From contig OY987246.1 of the NCBI GenBank assembly GCA_963920765.1, forward strand, positions 24,499,167-24,563,166: a stretch of 64,000 nt of DNA, given 5' to 3'. Position 1 is the first letter of the stretch; every line of letters begins with the position of its first letter. The translations under genes were made by a program, and so were the position numbers. The notes beneath the pieces are model-generated. The model saw only the letters and a list, made by a program, of their open reading frames with translations. It was not told where the DNA came from and did no database searches. Below, piece after piece: positions 12,239 to 24,959 of this stretch. Origin of the DNA: Ulota crispa (Eukaryota; Streptophyta; Bryopsida; Orthotrichales; Orthotrichaceae).

Positions 12239-12355
12239 ATGAATCCTGTGGATGTGTACCATGGTACATTTGAGTACTTCACACAAGGTGGAGACCCTTG
12301 TGTAGATACCTTACCTAACCTTCTCCTACCTCAATAAGTAGAGTGGTTTGTCAAG
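12239..12355 (+). pseudogene. Possible first exon of the piggyBac transposase
   Basis: An ATG opens 39 codons (starting MNPVDVYHGTFEYFTQGG) with one in-frame TAA at 12335 and a donor-like CAAG|GTGTAG at the end. Position and acidic/aromatic composition fit the N-terminus of a piggyBac-like transposase. The splice phase does not match the next exon without a one-base change, so this call is tentative. Confidence 0.35.
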
Positions 12356-12683
12356 GTGTAGGGGCCTTTTTTTGAGTTCATGTTTTCTCTAATGAAATAT
12401 AGTATATGCAGTCATTATGTTCTCACTCATTGACTACTACTTCATTATATTCAAGGTATTTCTAATACTATTTGAAGCATGTAGAAATGTACAATCAATG
12501 AAATAGGGGCATAGATGTGGTGCACAATCTACATAATGGCTTAGAATACTATGTTTTTGAAGTACATGCAATTTTGGGGTTTTTGCCAAATTGCTTTATA
12601 GAGTGAAATCTAAACTATTGCATTATTCAGAATATCTTGTATAATTTTTACAAGGCTCTAAATGTTAGTTTGTATTTTATGCA

Positions 12684-14460
12684 GGTACTGAGGTGGATGA
12701 CAGTGGTTTATTGGGTGCCCAACCGGGTTTCTCTATGCATTATGGCCATTTGGATGATTCACCTAGTTCACCAACAATGGGTCTGTTTGATCCATCTAGC
12801 GATGATACAAGCAATGATGATTTTGCTGACAACAATGGTGATTAAGTTGTCCTTGATCTTCAGACTACTTTTGAGGATAGTAGCGGCAACAAAGAGGATG
12901 TTGAGGACTCTAAGGACTTCAAGTTCTTATACCGGGATGAGTCTTGGAATTAGAAGTTCATGATCTATGAACTTGAGCGACAAGATTTCATGGGTATTTC
13001 CTCTTCCAACGTCCATTGGAGGTATTTCCTGATTTTCTTGCAGCTTTTTGAAGTCTTTTGGCCTTTTAATATATTGAGGAATATCATAATAGAGACTAAT
13101 TGCTATGCTAATATACGTGACGTGCATAGAAAGAAGAAAGGGAGTCGATTTTGGATACCATGCACTGTGAAGGAGCTACATGTGTTCATGGCCATATTGA
13201 TGTATATGGAGATGAAACGCGTGCCTAACAAGAAATTATACTGACAGAAGAGAGGTTCTATTTTCCACTGCCCTATAATTTCAAGTTTAATGTCTAGAGG
13301 CCGTTTTTCTTCTTTAACAAAGTGCTTGCACTTGACAAACCCAAGGAACTATGTACAAGACAGATCTATGCCTGGCTATGACAAGATGGGCCAATTACAG
13401 TGGCTCATTGACACAATCAGGGGAAATTGCCAGTCTTGTTGGAATGTTGGCAAATTTGCTACCATTGACGAGATGATGATATGGTACAAGGGGACATACT
13501 ATCTGGCTAGGCAATACATGCTTCAAAAATCCCAAAAATGGGGAATCAAAGTGTGGTGCCTAGCTGGTTCAGTTTCCAAGTTCGTATCAAATTTCAAACT
13601 ATATTATGGAAAAGATCATTCAGGAGCGACAAAGGCTCCTGTACTCCGTGGCCACCCAAGATGGGCTCACAATGCTATTATGCATTTAGTGGGAGCATAT
13701 GGAGGTCGCGGCCACGTCATTACTATGGATAATTTCTTCTCCAGCGTGTCGCTATTCTAAGACTTATTATAGAAGACTATTTATGCCACAGGTAAGGTGA
13801 GGTCAAACAGAATTGGCATCCCTTCAGTCTTGAAGAATACCAATGCTTATGCTAGAAGTGCCCAAGACACTTTGCACTGGAGGATGTACAATTCTAGGTC
13901 CATTTCCGCTATTATGTGGAAGGACAAGAGACTTATCTTGATTATGTCCACGTATACCAAGCCAGTGCAATTCCCATGTGAGTTCCCATTAGCAACGGTG
14001 CCAAGACGTAATGGTGCAATACGTGAGCAAATTCCTACATCCTCTATGCATTTGGAGTACACCACATACATGCATGGTGTAGATGTGGCGGACCAGCTCC
14101 GCGCGTCTTATTCTTGTCAGACGCGCTCGTACAAGTGGTGGCATAGGGTCTTCTACTTCCTTATTGATACGATTGTGCTAAACATGTACATCATGTACAT
14201 TAACAAGTGCAAGTATAAGAGGCCCCCACGCCAACCGATGACCCATTTGCACTTCAGGACGCAGCTATATGAGGCCTTAACTTGAAATTGAACTATTAGA
14301 ACTCCCCTACCTCTTCCTATCCCAAATGGAAGGATATGTTACCCGACGTTTACATCTAAGAAGGGACCATTGTTGTTTGCAACAATGGTTTCCTCTCTAT
14401 TGTACGTCCTAAAACTTATTGCCCATCATGTGGGAATAAAAATCATGTATTTGAGGAGGG
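12684..14460 (+). pseudogene. piggyBac-type DDE transposase (DDE_Tnp_1_7), inactive
   Basis: One reading frame runs from an acceptor-like TTTTATGCAG at 12684 to a TGA at 14283-14285, about 534 codons, close to the roughly 560-600 residues usual for the family. The start is acidic (LDDSPSSPTMGLFDPSSDD). The catalytic acids are all present: Asp in FATIDEMMIWYKG (13467-13469), Asp in HVITMDNFFSS (13728-13730), and the pair in HGVDVADQL (14082-14084 and 14091-14093). YKWWHRVFYFLID follows, as in other family members. A Cys/His-rich tail, read in shifted frames, lies at about 14345-14455 (HLRRDHCC..., then YCPSCGNKNH). In-frame stops at 12843, 12951, 13242, 13758 and 13770 show that it cannot make a full protein. 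It would have cut and joined DNA at TTAA. Confidence 0.9.
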
Positions 14461-15300
14461 GATGCTTTCAAAAATATCATGAGAACTTCTAGTGAGAGAA
14501 GAATGTAATGATGAGTTCTACTTTGAAGATTTGCTTTATACAACTCATTGAAATTGTTTGCTACAAGCTGATGTGCTAGTAATTGAGCTCTTATGAAGAA
14601 AATTAAAATTTGCACTACTTCTATGCTAATAACGTATATGTAAATAGATATAGCAATATTTGTAGGCTGTAGCTTCTGTTATGAAATAATTAGCTTCATA
14701 CTTTGTACAATCATATAATGATGCTAATTATATTTTATGGTAGAATCAATGCCCAATACCAGCAGAAATGGACTAAGGACTCTAGAACTAAGCCCTGGAG
14801 TCCTTGGAGTCATTGGACCAACAGTGCTGATGGAGACCAAGAGCAGCAGTCGAACCAAGAGAATAAATTTGTGGAGTTGACCAAGGGAGGGCCCTACTGT
14901 CAAAAAAAGGAACAACTGGGAACATGCGCTGAGAACGGCTGATACACAGGGAACACCGGAGAGTCGGAGGTGGATTGACAACCGACAAATGAGAACAGCG
15001 CAGCAAATAATGTGGGGCCAGTTCAGCAGTCTAATCTGACAGTATCTGAAACAGATTCGAGCAGATCCAAGAGACGAGGCCGTGGGCAGTGGTTGGGCAA
15101 TGGATGTAGCATGTACTGGAGGGAGAATTTTGAAGGAAATGTCAAGAGACTGCAGTAACTTACGGAAATGTTATGAGCACTGAAGCCCCTATTTAGGATC
15201 TCTATTATAGGCAATAACTGAAATGAGCTTGTGGGGCCTGGCAAAAGTCGGGAGTGGAATGGACCCTATCCAGGGTCAAGGGCACCTACCATTCTACTTG
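14461..15300. other. piggyBac element 3' interior, no gene supported
   Basis: Contains a moderately GC-rich patch at about 14760-15260 with open frames on both strands but no recognisable motif. It may be untranslated sequence or a remnant insertion. Confidence 0.4.
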
Positions 15301-15888
15301 CCCAATGGCAAAAAAAAGTTTGTTATTTATATATATTTTTTGTGTGGTTTTTACTTGGTTTTTTTTTTTTTTTTGGAAGTGGTAATTTAGTAATATAACT
15401 ATCTTTTCACCAATTGGATTTCTGTAAAACATTTTTTTGGTTTTTTCACATAGCTTTCAATATTCCCTAGTGTAATTGCAAATTTCATGACCTTCTGTCA
15501 TTGCAAGATTTTAGAAAGTATGCTAAACACCTCCAATCAATTTGAAAACTCTCCCACACATATCTAACTTGGTCTCCTACATGGGAAAAATAAACCTCAA
15601 CTTTGTGTAGAGTACTTTTTTTGATATGACAATGGTCAAAGGCTTCTAAAATTTCTGGGCAGCAGGGAAAAAAACTTTTGATTTCACTTTAGATGTAAAT
15701 ATCTCACTCATCACCATTTGGAATGAGCTAAAAAAAAAATCCACATGTATCTTCCATAGTCTAGGGCAAGATCTTACGGTTAGATTTCAAAAAAAAGAAC
15801 AAAATAAAACATTTCTACTCACTCCCCCAAAAGCGGCAGTTTTGAATGATTTTCAGAAAAAAAAATGGCTTGGTCTTTTAGGGGTTAA

Positions 15889-17268
15889 GTAACTCTATCG
15901 TGTTGACTTTCACAATGAAGTGAAAACCAATCTGTGGGCCTAAGTAACAAACACTAGACCCTTTTGGTGCCCATTTCAGCCACATGTCTTAATCCCAATT
16001 GAATTGTTGTGCATTAACTGAAGCCCAAATGGCATAAGTCTTATTCCAGTTAACTTTGGACCCAGAGGCAAGACAAAAGATCTCTAGGACGTTTTGTGCC
16101 TTGCGTAAGTTGGTGGGGTTGCTTTCTAAGTATAAGGTGGTGTCGTCTGCGGAGGATGTATCAAGTAGGACTTTCCCATTGGGAAGGCGTAACCCTTGAA
16201 TGCTATAGATAGGATTTGCTAACATGTAATCCAATGCATCTAAGACGACTACAAAGAAAAACAACGCGAGGGGGCAGCCTTGTCTGACCAAGCAAAAAAG
16301 GTCAGAATCAGCACCTATCACTCCATTAACTACAACTGCGAAAGAGGTGTTGGTGTAAAGAGCCATGATCCTCTTGATGTAACTAGGGTGGAAACCTTGT
16401 TTCTTCAAGACAAACTCTATACAAGGCCAAGAAATCATGTCATAGGTTGTTTCAAAGTTTAGAAGCAGGAGAGTGAGATCCTATCTAGACTTCTCAACAT
16501 AACTCATTATTTCTTAGGCAAGATATATATTATTTAGAATGCAATGCCCTTGGATAAAATCGGCTTGCACCGGTCTCATCAATGCCGGTAAAGGGGTTGG
16601 AGCCTAAGTGCTAGTATTTTGATAACCAATTTGTAGAAAGAAGAGAAAAGAGTGATAGGACAAAAATTGATGATGAAAGTGGGATCGCCACCCTTAGGTA
16701 AAAGAGTAATAATACCTCTATTATGGACGCGGGCTAATAAACCCGTTGCCAAAATTTCTTGCACCGCAGCTAAAAGGGTCACATCCACTACATTTGTACA
16801 CACATGGTAAAAGTCCGTGGGTACGTCGTCTCTACTGGCCGCCTTTCCACAAGAAAGCGCCTATACCGCGGCTCTCAGCTTGTCTAGTGTAAGCTCCCAA
16901 CTTAACTATACATTGTGCTCTTCCTATACTATGTGCAGGACGCTGCTCAGGACCTTTACTCTCGCCGCCGTAATTGCTACGGACTTTGAATCTGCCAAAT
17001 AGAGTCGAGTGTAAAAATCAGAGATCGCTTTCTCCAACTTTTTATCCTCCAAGAGCAGCTGACCGTTGACGCGGAGCTAAGCAATGAACGTTCTCAAACG
17101 AACGTCTTTGAAAGCATCAAAAAACTCCCTATTGCATCTATCACCATTACTTAACTACTTTGCTGAAGTGCGTGATGCTGAGCTTTGAGAACGTCGAGTA
17201 TCAAGTCATGAAGTGTAAATTTGGCACGATTAAGCTTTTCCGTCCCAAAGCAATCTTCTGGCAGCCGC
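15889..17268 (-). mobile_element. LINE fragment, reverse transcriptase domain
   Basis: Reads right to left. It contains the reverse transcriptase blocks of a plant L1-type LINE: RGIITLLPKGGDP with NFCPITL (about 16740-16640), the VRQGCPLALFFFVV block (about 16260), and the catalytic box, here SADD instead of F/YADD (about 16142-16153), then SGSKVNWNKT. It ends with a block CYLGPQIGFHF close to 15920. Stop codons (for example after FNWD at 15989) and the altered catalytic box show that it is dead. The right edge at 17268 is cut by an LTR-like unit and the left edge at 15889 by the piggyBac element. The frame continues across both sites. Confidence 0.9.
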
Positions 17269-19195
17269 TGTCTTGATAGAAATCTCTCCATCATGTAGAT
17301 ACTTGTTTTTTATTTATGTTTGTGTTGATTTCAATAAATTAACAATTGTGACAAAAGAGGTGGTTGTAGTGAGGACCACGGTTTGGTGACAGCGCAGCGG
17401 CTATAGATTCCAGTGCACTGCGCCGTCTTGTCACATGGACAGCTCAAGAGGGTAGGTAACGGGTTGGTTGGACCAATTTCTTGCCTCACTAGCTGCCAAG
17501 CTGTGGGCCGCCATTATCGCTCGACGAGTCTAATGGAGTTTGAATCCAAACCAACGGGCGGCCAAAGACAACCGCTTCTCCAGTCAACCAAGTCCACAAC
17601 TTGGCAGCTAAAGACAAACGTTTGAAGTTATTATACGCCCGCAATAGCACGTGGCTATTTTACGGTGCTGTTTATTTTGTAATTTAATCATTCTTATATG
17701 TTTATCTAGATGTTTTGGAAGGCTCATATATTTTGCCTTTATTTGAACAAAAAATATTAAAGATTTAAAAGTAAATGGGAAAAATGTGAAAGGAAAAAAG
17801 GTTTGACATCTATAGTAGAGTTAGGATAGGGAGGGCATGGGCTGATGTGCCTCACCTTCCTAGCCTAGATAAGGTTGAAATTAAAGAGGAGAGATTCTTT
17901 AGTTGTTGAAAGTTAGTGTATGAGTGTTGGTGAAAAAAAGGAAGAAATCTCAAAACTTTGATGTGAGAAATTTTTTTGTGTATATATGATTTTGAATTGA
18001 AATTTTGAAGAGTTGTTTTTTGTGTGATTATCTTTTTAAAATGAATTTGCAAGTTTGATTTGAAGGTGTGATGCAAAAGTTATGAGTGTTTGAATTTTGG
18101 AGTAAAAAAGCCAAACTATGAAGAAAGGCTGAAACTTTGACAAGCCATAGCTTATGATTTGTATATCTATTTGTAACAAGATTTGGAAGGAGTGTTCATC
18201 TTAATTGTAATTCTCCAAAAAGTCCTTAAATTCAAGATTTGAAGCTTAAAAGAAAAAGTTATAAAGGTGTGAAGAATTGGAGGTGGCTGCCTTTTTGTTA
18301 TGAGAAAGCCAAAACTTTGAAGAGTTACAACTTTTGGGCTGTATGAAATTTTCTTATCAAAATTTTAGAAGTGATAGTTTGTTGTTATAGCTTTTTGAAT
18401 TATCTTCAATCATTCCATTTAGAGTCTTATTCAAGAAGTTATAGTGTGTAGAAGTTGGGATTTGGGTGCTCTTTAAAAAAATTGAGACTCATACTTTGAT
18501 TGAATAGAACTTACGGATAGAGTTTTATTTTAAATTGAAAATTTTACGGATTATAACAAATAATATCATTTTTTCAAATTGATATCATATTTCTATGAAT
18601 AATGTGTAGAACAAAAATTGTAGAGGTTTATAGAGGTAGTGTTTAGTTTGCAAAAAGGAAAAAGAACCTCTACTTTGAACTTGCATAACTTTTGGATAAT
18701 AGCTTAGATTGAGTTGAAATTTGGATGCATGTTAGAAGATTAGAAGAAATTTTTAATTTTCCATTACACTTAGCATTTGGATCCTTGAGACATCTGTGGC
18801 ACTAAATGAAAGATTGCAACCTTTCTAAGACTTATAATTTGTGATTTACTCCATTGTTTTTATTAAAATTTGAAGACTTGAAGACATGAAGCCTTAAAAA
18901 TCTAAAGATATAAAGACATCAAGAGGAATATTTTGGATTCATTTTTTATGTATGTATGGGATGTGGCTTTGTTATTCCTAGCCGGCTTTGGAGGCTTGTT
19001 TGTTAATTCATTTCCATTCTGTTTTGTAAACCTTGTTGCGGGTAATTTGGGATAAACCAAACTTAATCTCATTTATTGTTGTGGTGACAAAATGAGATTG
19101 ATCATCCACATGGTCGAGACTTGCTCTGTTCTCACGATCTGGAGTTTTGGCTAACAGATTGTAAATTTGAAATTAAGATCTCATCATACGGATAG
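17269..19195 (-). mobile_element. Solo LTR-like unit, copy 2, outer part
   Basis: Starts TGTCTTGATAGAAATC on the + strand, the complement of the GACA end of the family. It continues as an inverted homologue of copy 1 until it is broken at 19195 by another copy; the remaining 229 bases are at 21349-21577. The joined parts total about 2.16 kb, the family length. The target duplication is CCGC (17265-17268 and 21578-21581), inside the LINE. Confidence 0.8.
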
Positions 19196-21348
19196 TGTCC
19201 TGATGGAGATATCTCCATTATGTAGATACTTGTTATTTATTTATGTTTGTATTGATTTCAATAAATCAATAGTTGTGGCAAAAAGGGTGGTCGAGGTGAG
19301 GACCACGGTTTGGAGATAACGCAGCGGCCATAAATTACAGTGCGCTGCGCCATCTTGTCACATGCACAGCTCAGGAGGAGTAGGTAGCGGGTTTGCTGGA
19401 CCAATTTCCTACCTCACTAGCTGCCAAGTCGTGAACCGCCATCACTGCTCGACAATTTCGATGGGATTCAAACCCGCATTGGCGGGCGGCCAGAGACAAC
19501 CGCTTTTTCAGCCAATCAAGCCCACGACTTGGTGACTAAAGACAAGCGTTTGACGCTATTATATACTTGCAAGGGCACATGGCCACTTTACGATGGTGTT
19601 TATTTTGTAATTTAATCATTTTCATATATTTATCTAAATGTTTTGGAAGGCTCATATATTTTGCCTTTGTTTGAATAAAAATACTAAGGGTTTAGAAGTC
19701 AATGGAAAAGGTGTGAAAGGAAAAAGGGTTTAGCATTTATGGTGGGGTTAGGATAGAAAGAAACATAGGCTGATGTGCCCCACCTCCCTACCTTAGATAG
19801 GGTTAAAATTATAGAAGAAAAATCCTTTAGTTGTTGGAAGTTAATTTATGAGTGTTGGTAAGAAGAAGAGAGAAATTCCGAAACTTTGATGTGAGAGAAC
19901 TTTTGGTGTATACATAATTTTGAATTGAAATTTGAAGAAGTTGTTCCTTGTATAATCATCTTTTCAAAATGAGTTTGCAAATTTGATTTAAAATTGTGAT
20001 GCAAAAATTATGAGTGTTTGAATTTTGGAGTAAAAAAGCCAAACTATGAAGAAAGACTGAGACTTTGACAAGCCATAACTTATTATCTGTATATCATTTT
20101 GCAACAAGATTTGGAGAGAGTGTTTATCTTAATCTTGGCTTTTTAGAAAGTCTTTAAATTTAAAATTTAAAGCTTGAAAGAAAAAGTTATGGAAGTGTGA
20201 AGGATGGAGGTGGCTGCTCTTTTATTATGAGAAAGCCAAAACTTTGAAGAGTTACAACTTTCAAATAGTATGAAATTTTCTTCTCAAAATTTTAGGAGCA
20301 ATAGTTTGTTATTATAGCTTTTTGATTTTTTTTTAATCATTTCATTTGGAGTCTTATTGAAGAAGTTATAGTGTGTAGAAGTTGGGGGTTTTGGTGCTCT
20401 CTAAAAAATTGAAACTCACACTTTGATTGACTAGAGCTTTTAGATAAAGTTTTATTTTGAATTGAGAATTTTATGGATTGTAGCCAGTAGTATCATCTTT
20501 CCAAATTGATATCACGTTTTTATAGGTAATGTGTAAAATAAAAGTTATAGAGGTTTATAGAAGTAGTGTTTAGTTTGCAAGAAGAAAGAAGAGCTTCTAC
20601 TTTGAACCCGCATAACTTTTGGACATTAGCTTAGATTGAGTTGAAATTTGAAAGGATGTTGGAAGGTTAGAAGAGCTTTTGAAATTGCTATTTTACTTAG
20701 CATTTGAATCTTTGAGCCATCTGTGACACTAGATAGAAGGTCGCAGCTTTTCTAGAACTTGTAATTTGTGATTTACTCCATTGTTTTTATTAAAACATGA
20801 AGACTTAAAGATTTGAAGATCTGAAAATATGAAGATATGAAAATTTCAAGAAGAATGTTTTGGGTTTATTTTTTATGTATGTGTAGGATGTAGCTTTATT
20901 ATTCCTAGCCGGTTTTGGAGGCTTGTTTATCAATTCATTTCCATTCTGTTTTATAAACCTTGTTGCGGGTAGTTTGGGTTAAACCAAATTTAACCCTATT
21001 TATTGCCGTAGTGACAAAGTGGGATTGATTATCCACATGGTTGAGTCTTGCTCTGTTCTCACAATCTGGAGTTTTGGCCAGCAGATCGTAAATTTGATTT
21101 TAGGATCCCGTCATACGGACGGCAGCTTGTGTCTGCTGTCCCAATCTACCCGTCCCGTATCCAGTGGGCTCTTATCCCTACCTTGACCCTTATACCCTTA
21201 GAGTCAGCTACAAGATAGGCCAATGGAAGATTAAAGAGTGAAGATCTGAAGAGTGAAGATCAAGACCAAAGAAAATTTTAGTCAATAACGCATGAATTGC
21301 AGCGAGACACCTTGCATGTTCTCAAAGCGCGCTCTTCTCAACCTGACA
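19196..21348 (-). mobile_element. Solo LTR-like unit, copy 3, nested in copy 2
   Basis: Starts TGTCCTGATGGAGATATC and ends CAACCTGACA on the + strand. It is 2,153 bases long and closely similar to copy 1 in reverse. The flanks are ATAG (19192-19195) and ACAG (21349-21352), a 4-bp duplication with one change. Removing it rejoins copy 2 exactly as the family consensus (catacgg-acag-cagctcg). It keeps the 20-bp palindrome region and the tRNA-like stem. Confidence 0.85.
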
Positions 21349-21577
21349 ACAGCAGCTCGTGTCTGCTGTGCCAATCTACCTATCTTGTATCTAGTGAGCT
21401 CTTATCCCTACCTTAACCTTCGGATCCCAAGAGCCAGTCACACGATAGACCAACGGAAGACTGAAAACTGAAGATCTGATGAGTGAAGATCAAAACCAAA
21501 AATAATTTTAGTCAGCAACGCACAATCGCAGCGAGATACCTTGCGTGTTCCCAAGGCGCGCTCGTCTCAACCCGACA
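21349..21577 (-). mobile_element. Solo LTR-like unit, copy 2, inner remainder
   Basis: The remaining end of the outer copy, running from CAGCTCGTGTCTGCTG to the terminal CAACCCGACA. It is a second version of the sequence just to its left at about 21120-21348, which makes the area look tandemly repeated, but nesting explains it. Confidence 0.8.
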
Positions 21578-22395
21578 CCGCTCTATAGCACGCTCTGCCT
21601 CCTTGATGCACCGCTCTGCCGTATGCTCTATCTTGTACTTCTCTGTGCGTCACGTCTTGTTGATAAGATGCGCCTCTGCTAATACGTAGCCATGAGCTAC
21701 TTCGCACCATAGCTGCCATGCCTCATTCTGCGTCTCCAATGGTGGAGCCGCAGCTCGCCATGCTTGTTCTACCTTTGCCTTTGCTGCGTCATTCTGTAGA
21801 ATAATCAAGTGAAGTTTGTTGCGGCGCGGCAGCCTTAGGCTAAAGTGCGCAATGCAAAGTATGACAGGCAAGTGATTTGAAAGCCGCAAATGTACTAAAG
21901 TGCTGAGAACACCTCCGCTGTCCTTCAATGCTTGTGAAATATACACACAATCAATCTGCGCTCCTCGACTTGCTGCGCCCTGCCGATTGTGTTCTACGAG
22001 AAACGTTTTAAGGAATCCCGCCACACATTCTCCGTATGCCACGCATTCTCTAGGCCTTAATAGTTAAGAAGATTCAAAAAAATCTCAAGATTCTTTTTTA
22101 TTCAGACATGTGCTAGTCCTCACATTACATGATCTATTTATATCGTCAAATACCATATTTAGATCACCAGCAAGCAAATATACATCTCTCCTTACATCCG
22201 CCGCAACTAGATCAAGCCAGAACTTGGTTCTATCTTGGAAGGTAGTAGGGGCATACATGTTCAGGAGGGTAAGAATTTGGTCATACTCTATTTGAAGCTG
22301 CAAGTATTGGGCACGACCAGGAAGATGGTAGTTTGCTACTCGGATACCCATAGTAATTCTATAACTAATACGAGCATAAATCCCCGCCTTTGACG
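21578..22395 (-). mobile_element. LINE fragment, endonuclease domain (5' truncated)
   Basis: Reads right to left. Apurinic-type endonuclease motifs of LINE ORF2 are visible: LLNMYAPTTFQDRTKFW and LLAGDLNMVFDD (22250-22120), then RGAQIDCVYIS and RLSNHLPVIL (about 21960-21870), where the usual SDH is SNH. Basic linker sequence follows up to 21578, and its frame continues into the segment at 17268 when the LTR-like units are taken out. The N-terminal part of the endonuclease is missing and the element fades out near 22395, so the insertion seems 5' truncated, as is common for LINEs. No ORF1 is seen. Confidence 0.85.
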
Positions 22396-24959
22396 TTCAT
22401 TCTGCAAAAAAGATATATTTATTAGATAGAAAGATTAAACTTTGCTGCTTAGATTAAACTTTGTTGCTTAAAGAATCGTAGTAATTTCAAAACTAATATC
22501 TATTTAATTTTCTGCTACTCAGTAGTATTTTATTATTTGAATAGTTGAATAAATATTTAAACTATATGAAAACAAAATTTTAATCTATATATATTTTATA
22601 ATTTTAAAAAAATTAATTTGATTACTGCATGCGCTATTATAAATACATTTTTTGCTAATTAATAGAAAATCACTATATAATATCAAATAAGTTTTATAAA
22701 TTTCACTATATTACTTAATACAATTTCATGTTTTTCTAATATTCATTAAAATTATATTTGCACTTTATGTTTAAAATATTATATTTTGATATATATACTT
22801 TTTAAATTAAAAAATGCTCTTTATTTTATAAGCTTTTTCTATTTTAAGACCATTGTAAGCTAAATTTAACTTTTATAAAATTAAATTAAATTACAGATAC
22901 TTTTATATCTAAGCAATTATTTGAATTGAAAATTTTAAAATTAAATATTTAAATTCAAAGCTGCATTGTTCTAATATTTATTATAATTTGTTTTGATAAG
23001 ATTTTGAAACAAAACCATTATTCTACTTTGTTTCATTAGAAATTTTGAGATTTTTAAGCTTTATAAAATTTTAACCATTATTAAAAAAAATTAATATCTT
23101 GCACAAGTATTATTAATTGAATTGATTATATATTATCACAATTTTATAGTTTTGTCAAATCATATTTCTAAAATATGTTTTTTTTATCAAAAATCACTTA
23201 TTTACGCACAAGTTTGTAATAATAATAAAATTGTATATTAATGAGTACTTATAGTTTATAGTTACAAAAATAAATTTAAATTTGAAAATATGGCACGTTT
23301 TGTAAGATTTGTATTTGTCATATTTTAAGATTTTGCACTTGTTATATCACAAGACTTGTACTTATTATATCACAAGATTTGCTCTTGTCATATAATTGGA
23401 TGTAGTTGTCTAATTAATTTTCTATGATGTAGTTTTATCTACCTTGAAGATTTTGAAAAGGTGAATTTAAGCATAATTTTCATTTGATTACAACAAGTGT
23501 CTCAACTGGAATGCAAAAGCTTCACATAAGTTTTTAACAAATTTTTAACAAATTTTTAACACATAATTTTAAAAGACAATGGAAATACATTCTAAAAAAG
23601 CATTCAATGATTATATTTTTGTATTTGCTTGAGGCATATCAATGACAATGAATAATAAGAGGATACAAAGTGTAATCATAAACTCCACTTTGTATAGTGT
23701 AAAAATAAAATGACCATTTTTCATTATATAGATTTTTTTAATCTTGTCAATGTATCATTGTCTGTGAATGTCTCATACAATGTACTTAAATAACTATTTT
23801 TGCATGTAATATAGTTGCTGAAATAATATTTAAAAGTTGATTTCTTATCAAATAACATATTTTGATAATATTCATTTACTTCTATTTGTCCAAATGGGCT
23901 AAATTTTGAAAGTTCAATAAACTAAAAAAAATTGTCATTGATAAATATTTTTATTAGAATTTCTCAATTCATACCATTTTATACTTATTTACCTCACGCA
24001 TTTAAAACAAATGTTTAATGAACCATATTTGCATTACAAAAATTGATTAAATTATTGCTATACCTTTTAAATTAAAAAGCATGTTTAGAAGCTGCAATGT
24101 TTTACAGTCCTAAAAAAATTGCAATAGATGAGCAATCAATACCTTTAATAGTGTTCTATTTAATGAGCTCTTTAATTAATACTTATTTATTCAAAATTTC
24201 CAAATGAAAACTATTTACTTTCCAGTTGTTGTTCTGTGTTAAATATAAAGGTGAAGCAATTTAATTTAAATTTTCAATAGTGTTGATTTTGCATCTCACG
24301 CACACAATTTGAGATTTGGTTTGTGCCAAAAAAAGATTATTATATCTTCATTCAAAGCTTATATAATGAAAGCAAAACAAGGTTTTGCCAACATTGTTTC
24401 TTTAAGTTCTATACAAAGTCTTCCAACTTATTTTGCTAAGTAAGCCCAAACTTAATTTAGAGGAATGGGTTTACATTTATAATTACACTAATGTGGCTTT
24501 GTGCCATTGGCCCAATCTTCATCTTGATTTAATCATTCTTTTCGTTTTCTAAAAATAAAAGTAGTTTTCTGAAATTTTAACCCATAAAAAAAATTCAAAT
24601 TTCAACAACTTTCCATTGTAGGCCCAAATGCCACAAAACCAAGCCAATGCACCCCTCCTCAATGAGAGCTTTCCAATGATACCAAGTATGCGACGGGAGG
24701 ACTCACAGTCTAGGAGATCTCAATGTGACAAACAAACATCCAAACAAACTAACAAACAAACAATTTAATTTAAAATGTAGATTTTAAAAATGATTAATGC
24801 TAAAATTCTTAAAGCATCACTCAAAAATGACTATTATTTTTTGTTGAATATTGATTACTTGTGCACGCTTTTAAAAATGATTGTTGTGTTCTTATAATAA
24901 CAAAATCTTGTAGCCATTTGTTGTTTGAATTTTAAATCATCACCAAAATACAAATATTC
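22396..24959. other. Very AT-rich stretch, no gene seen
   Basis: Almost only A and T with many stop codons in every frame. Imperfect short direct repeats of the type 'cttgt-atatcacaaga' lie at about 23285-23405. No element ends were found. The region ends at a scaffold gap. Confidence 0.6.

Larger units (their letters stand above)
7060..15888 (+). mobile_element. Full-size piggyBac-type transposon (decayed)
   Basis: Bounded by TTAA at 7060-7063 and 15885-15888. The left end reads TTAACCCCTAAAGGACC and the right end is TCTTTTAGGGGTTAA, giving inverted ends that start CCCCTAAA. TTAA target duplication and C-rich ends are the marks of the piggyBac superfamily, and a DDE_Tnp_1_7-type transposase lies inside at 12684-14285. 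About 220 bases next to the left end and about 520 next to the right end match the short element at 44175-45104, which looks like a deletion derivative. The element sits in the reverse transcriptase region of a LINE: taking it out with one TTAA restores a single open frame across the site. It also holds two hAT-like MITEs (9607-10019, 11069-11480), which in part explain its large size. Confidence 0.9.

Noticed and set aside
21120..21577. Local tandem duplication of about 230 bases
   Set aside because: It is the result of one LTR-like unit inserted near the end of another copy; removal restores a single consensus copy.
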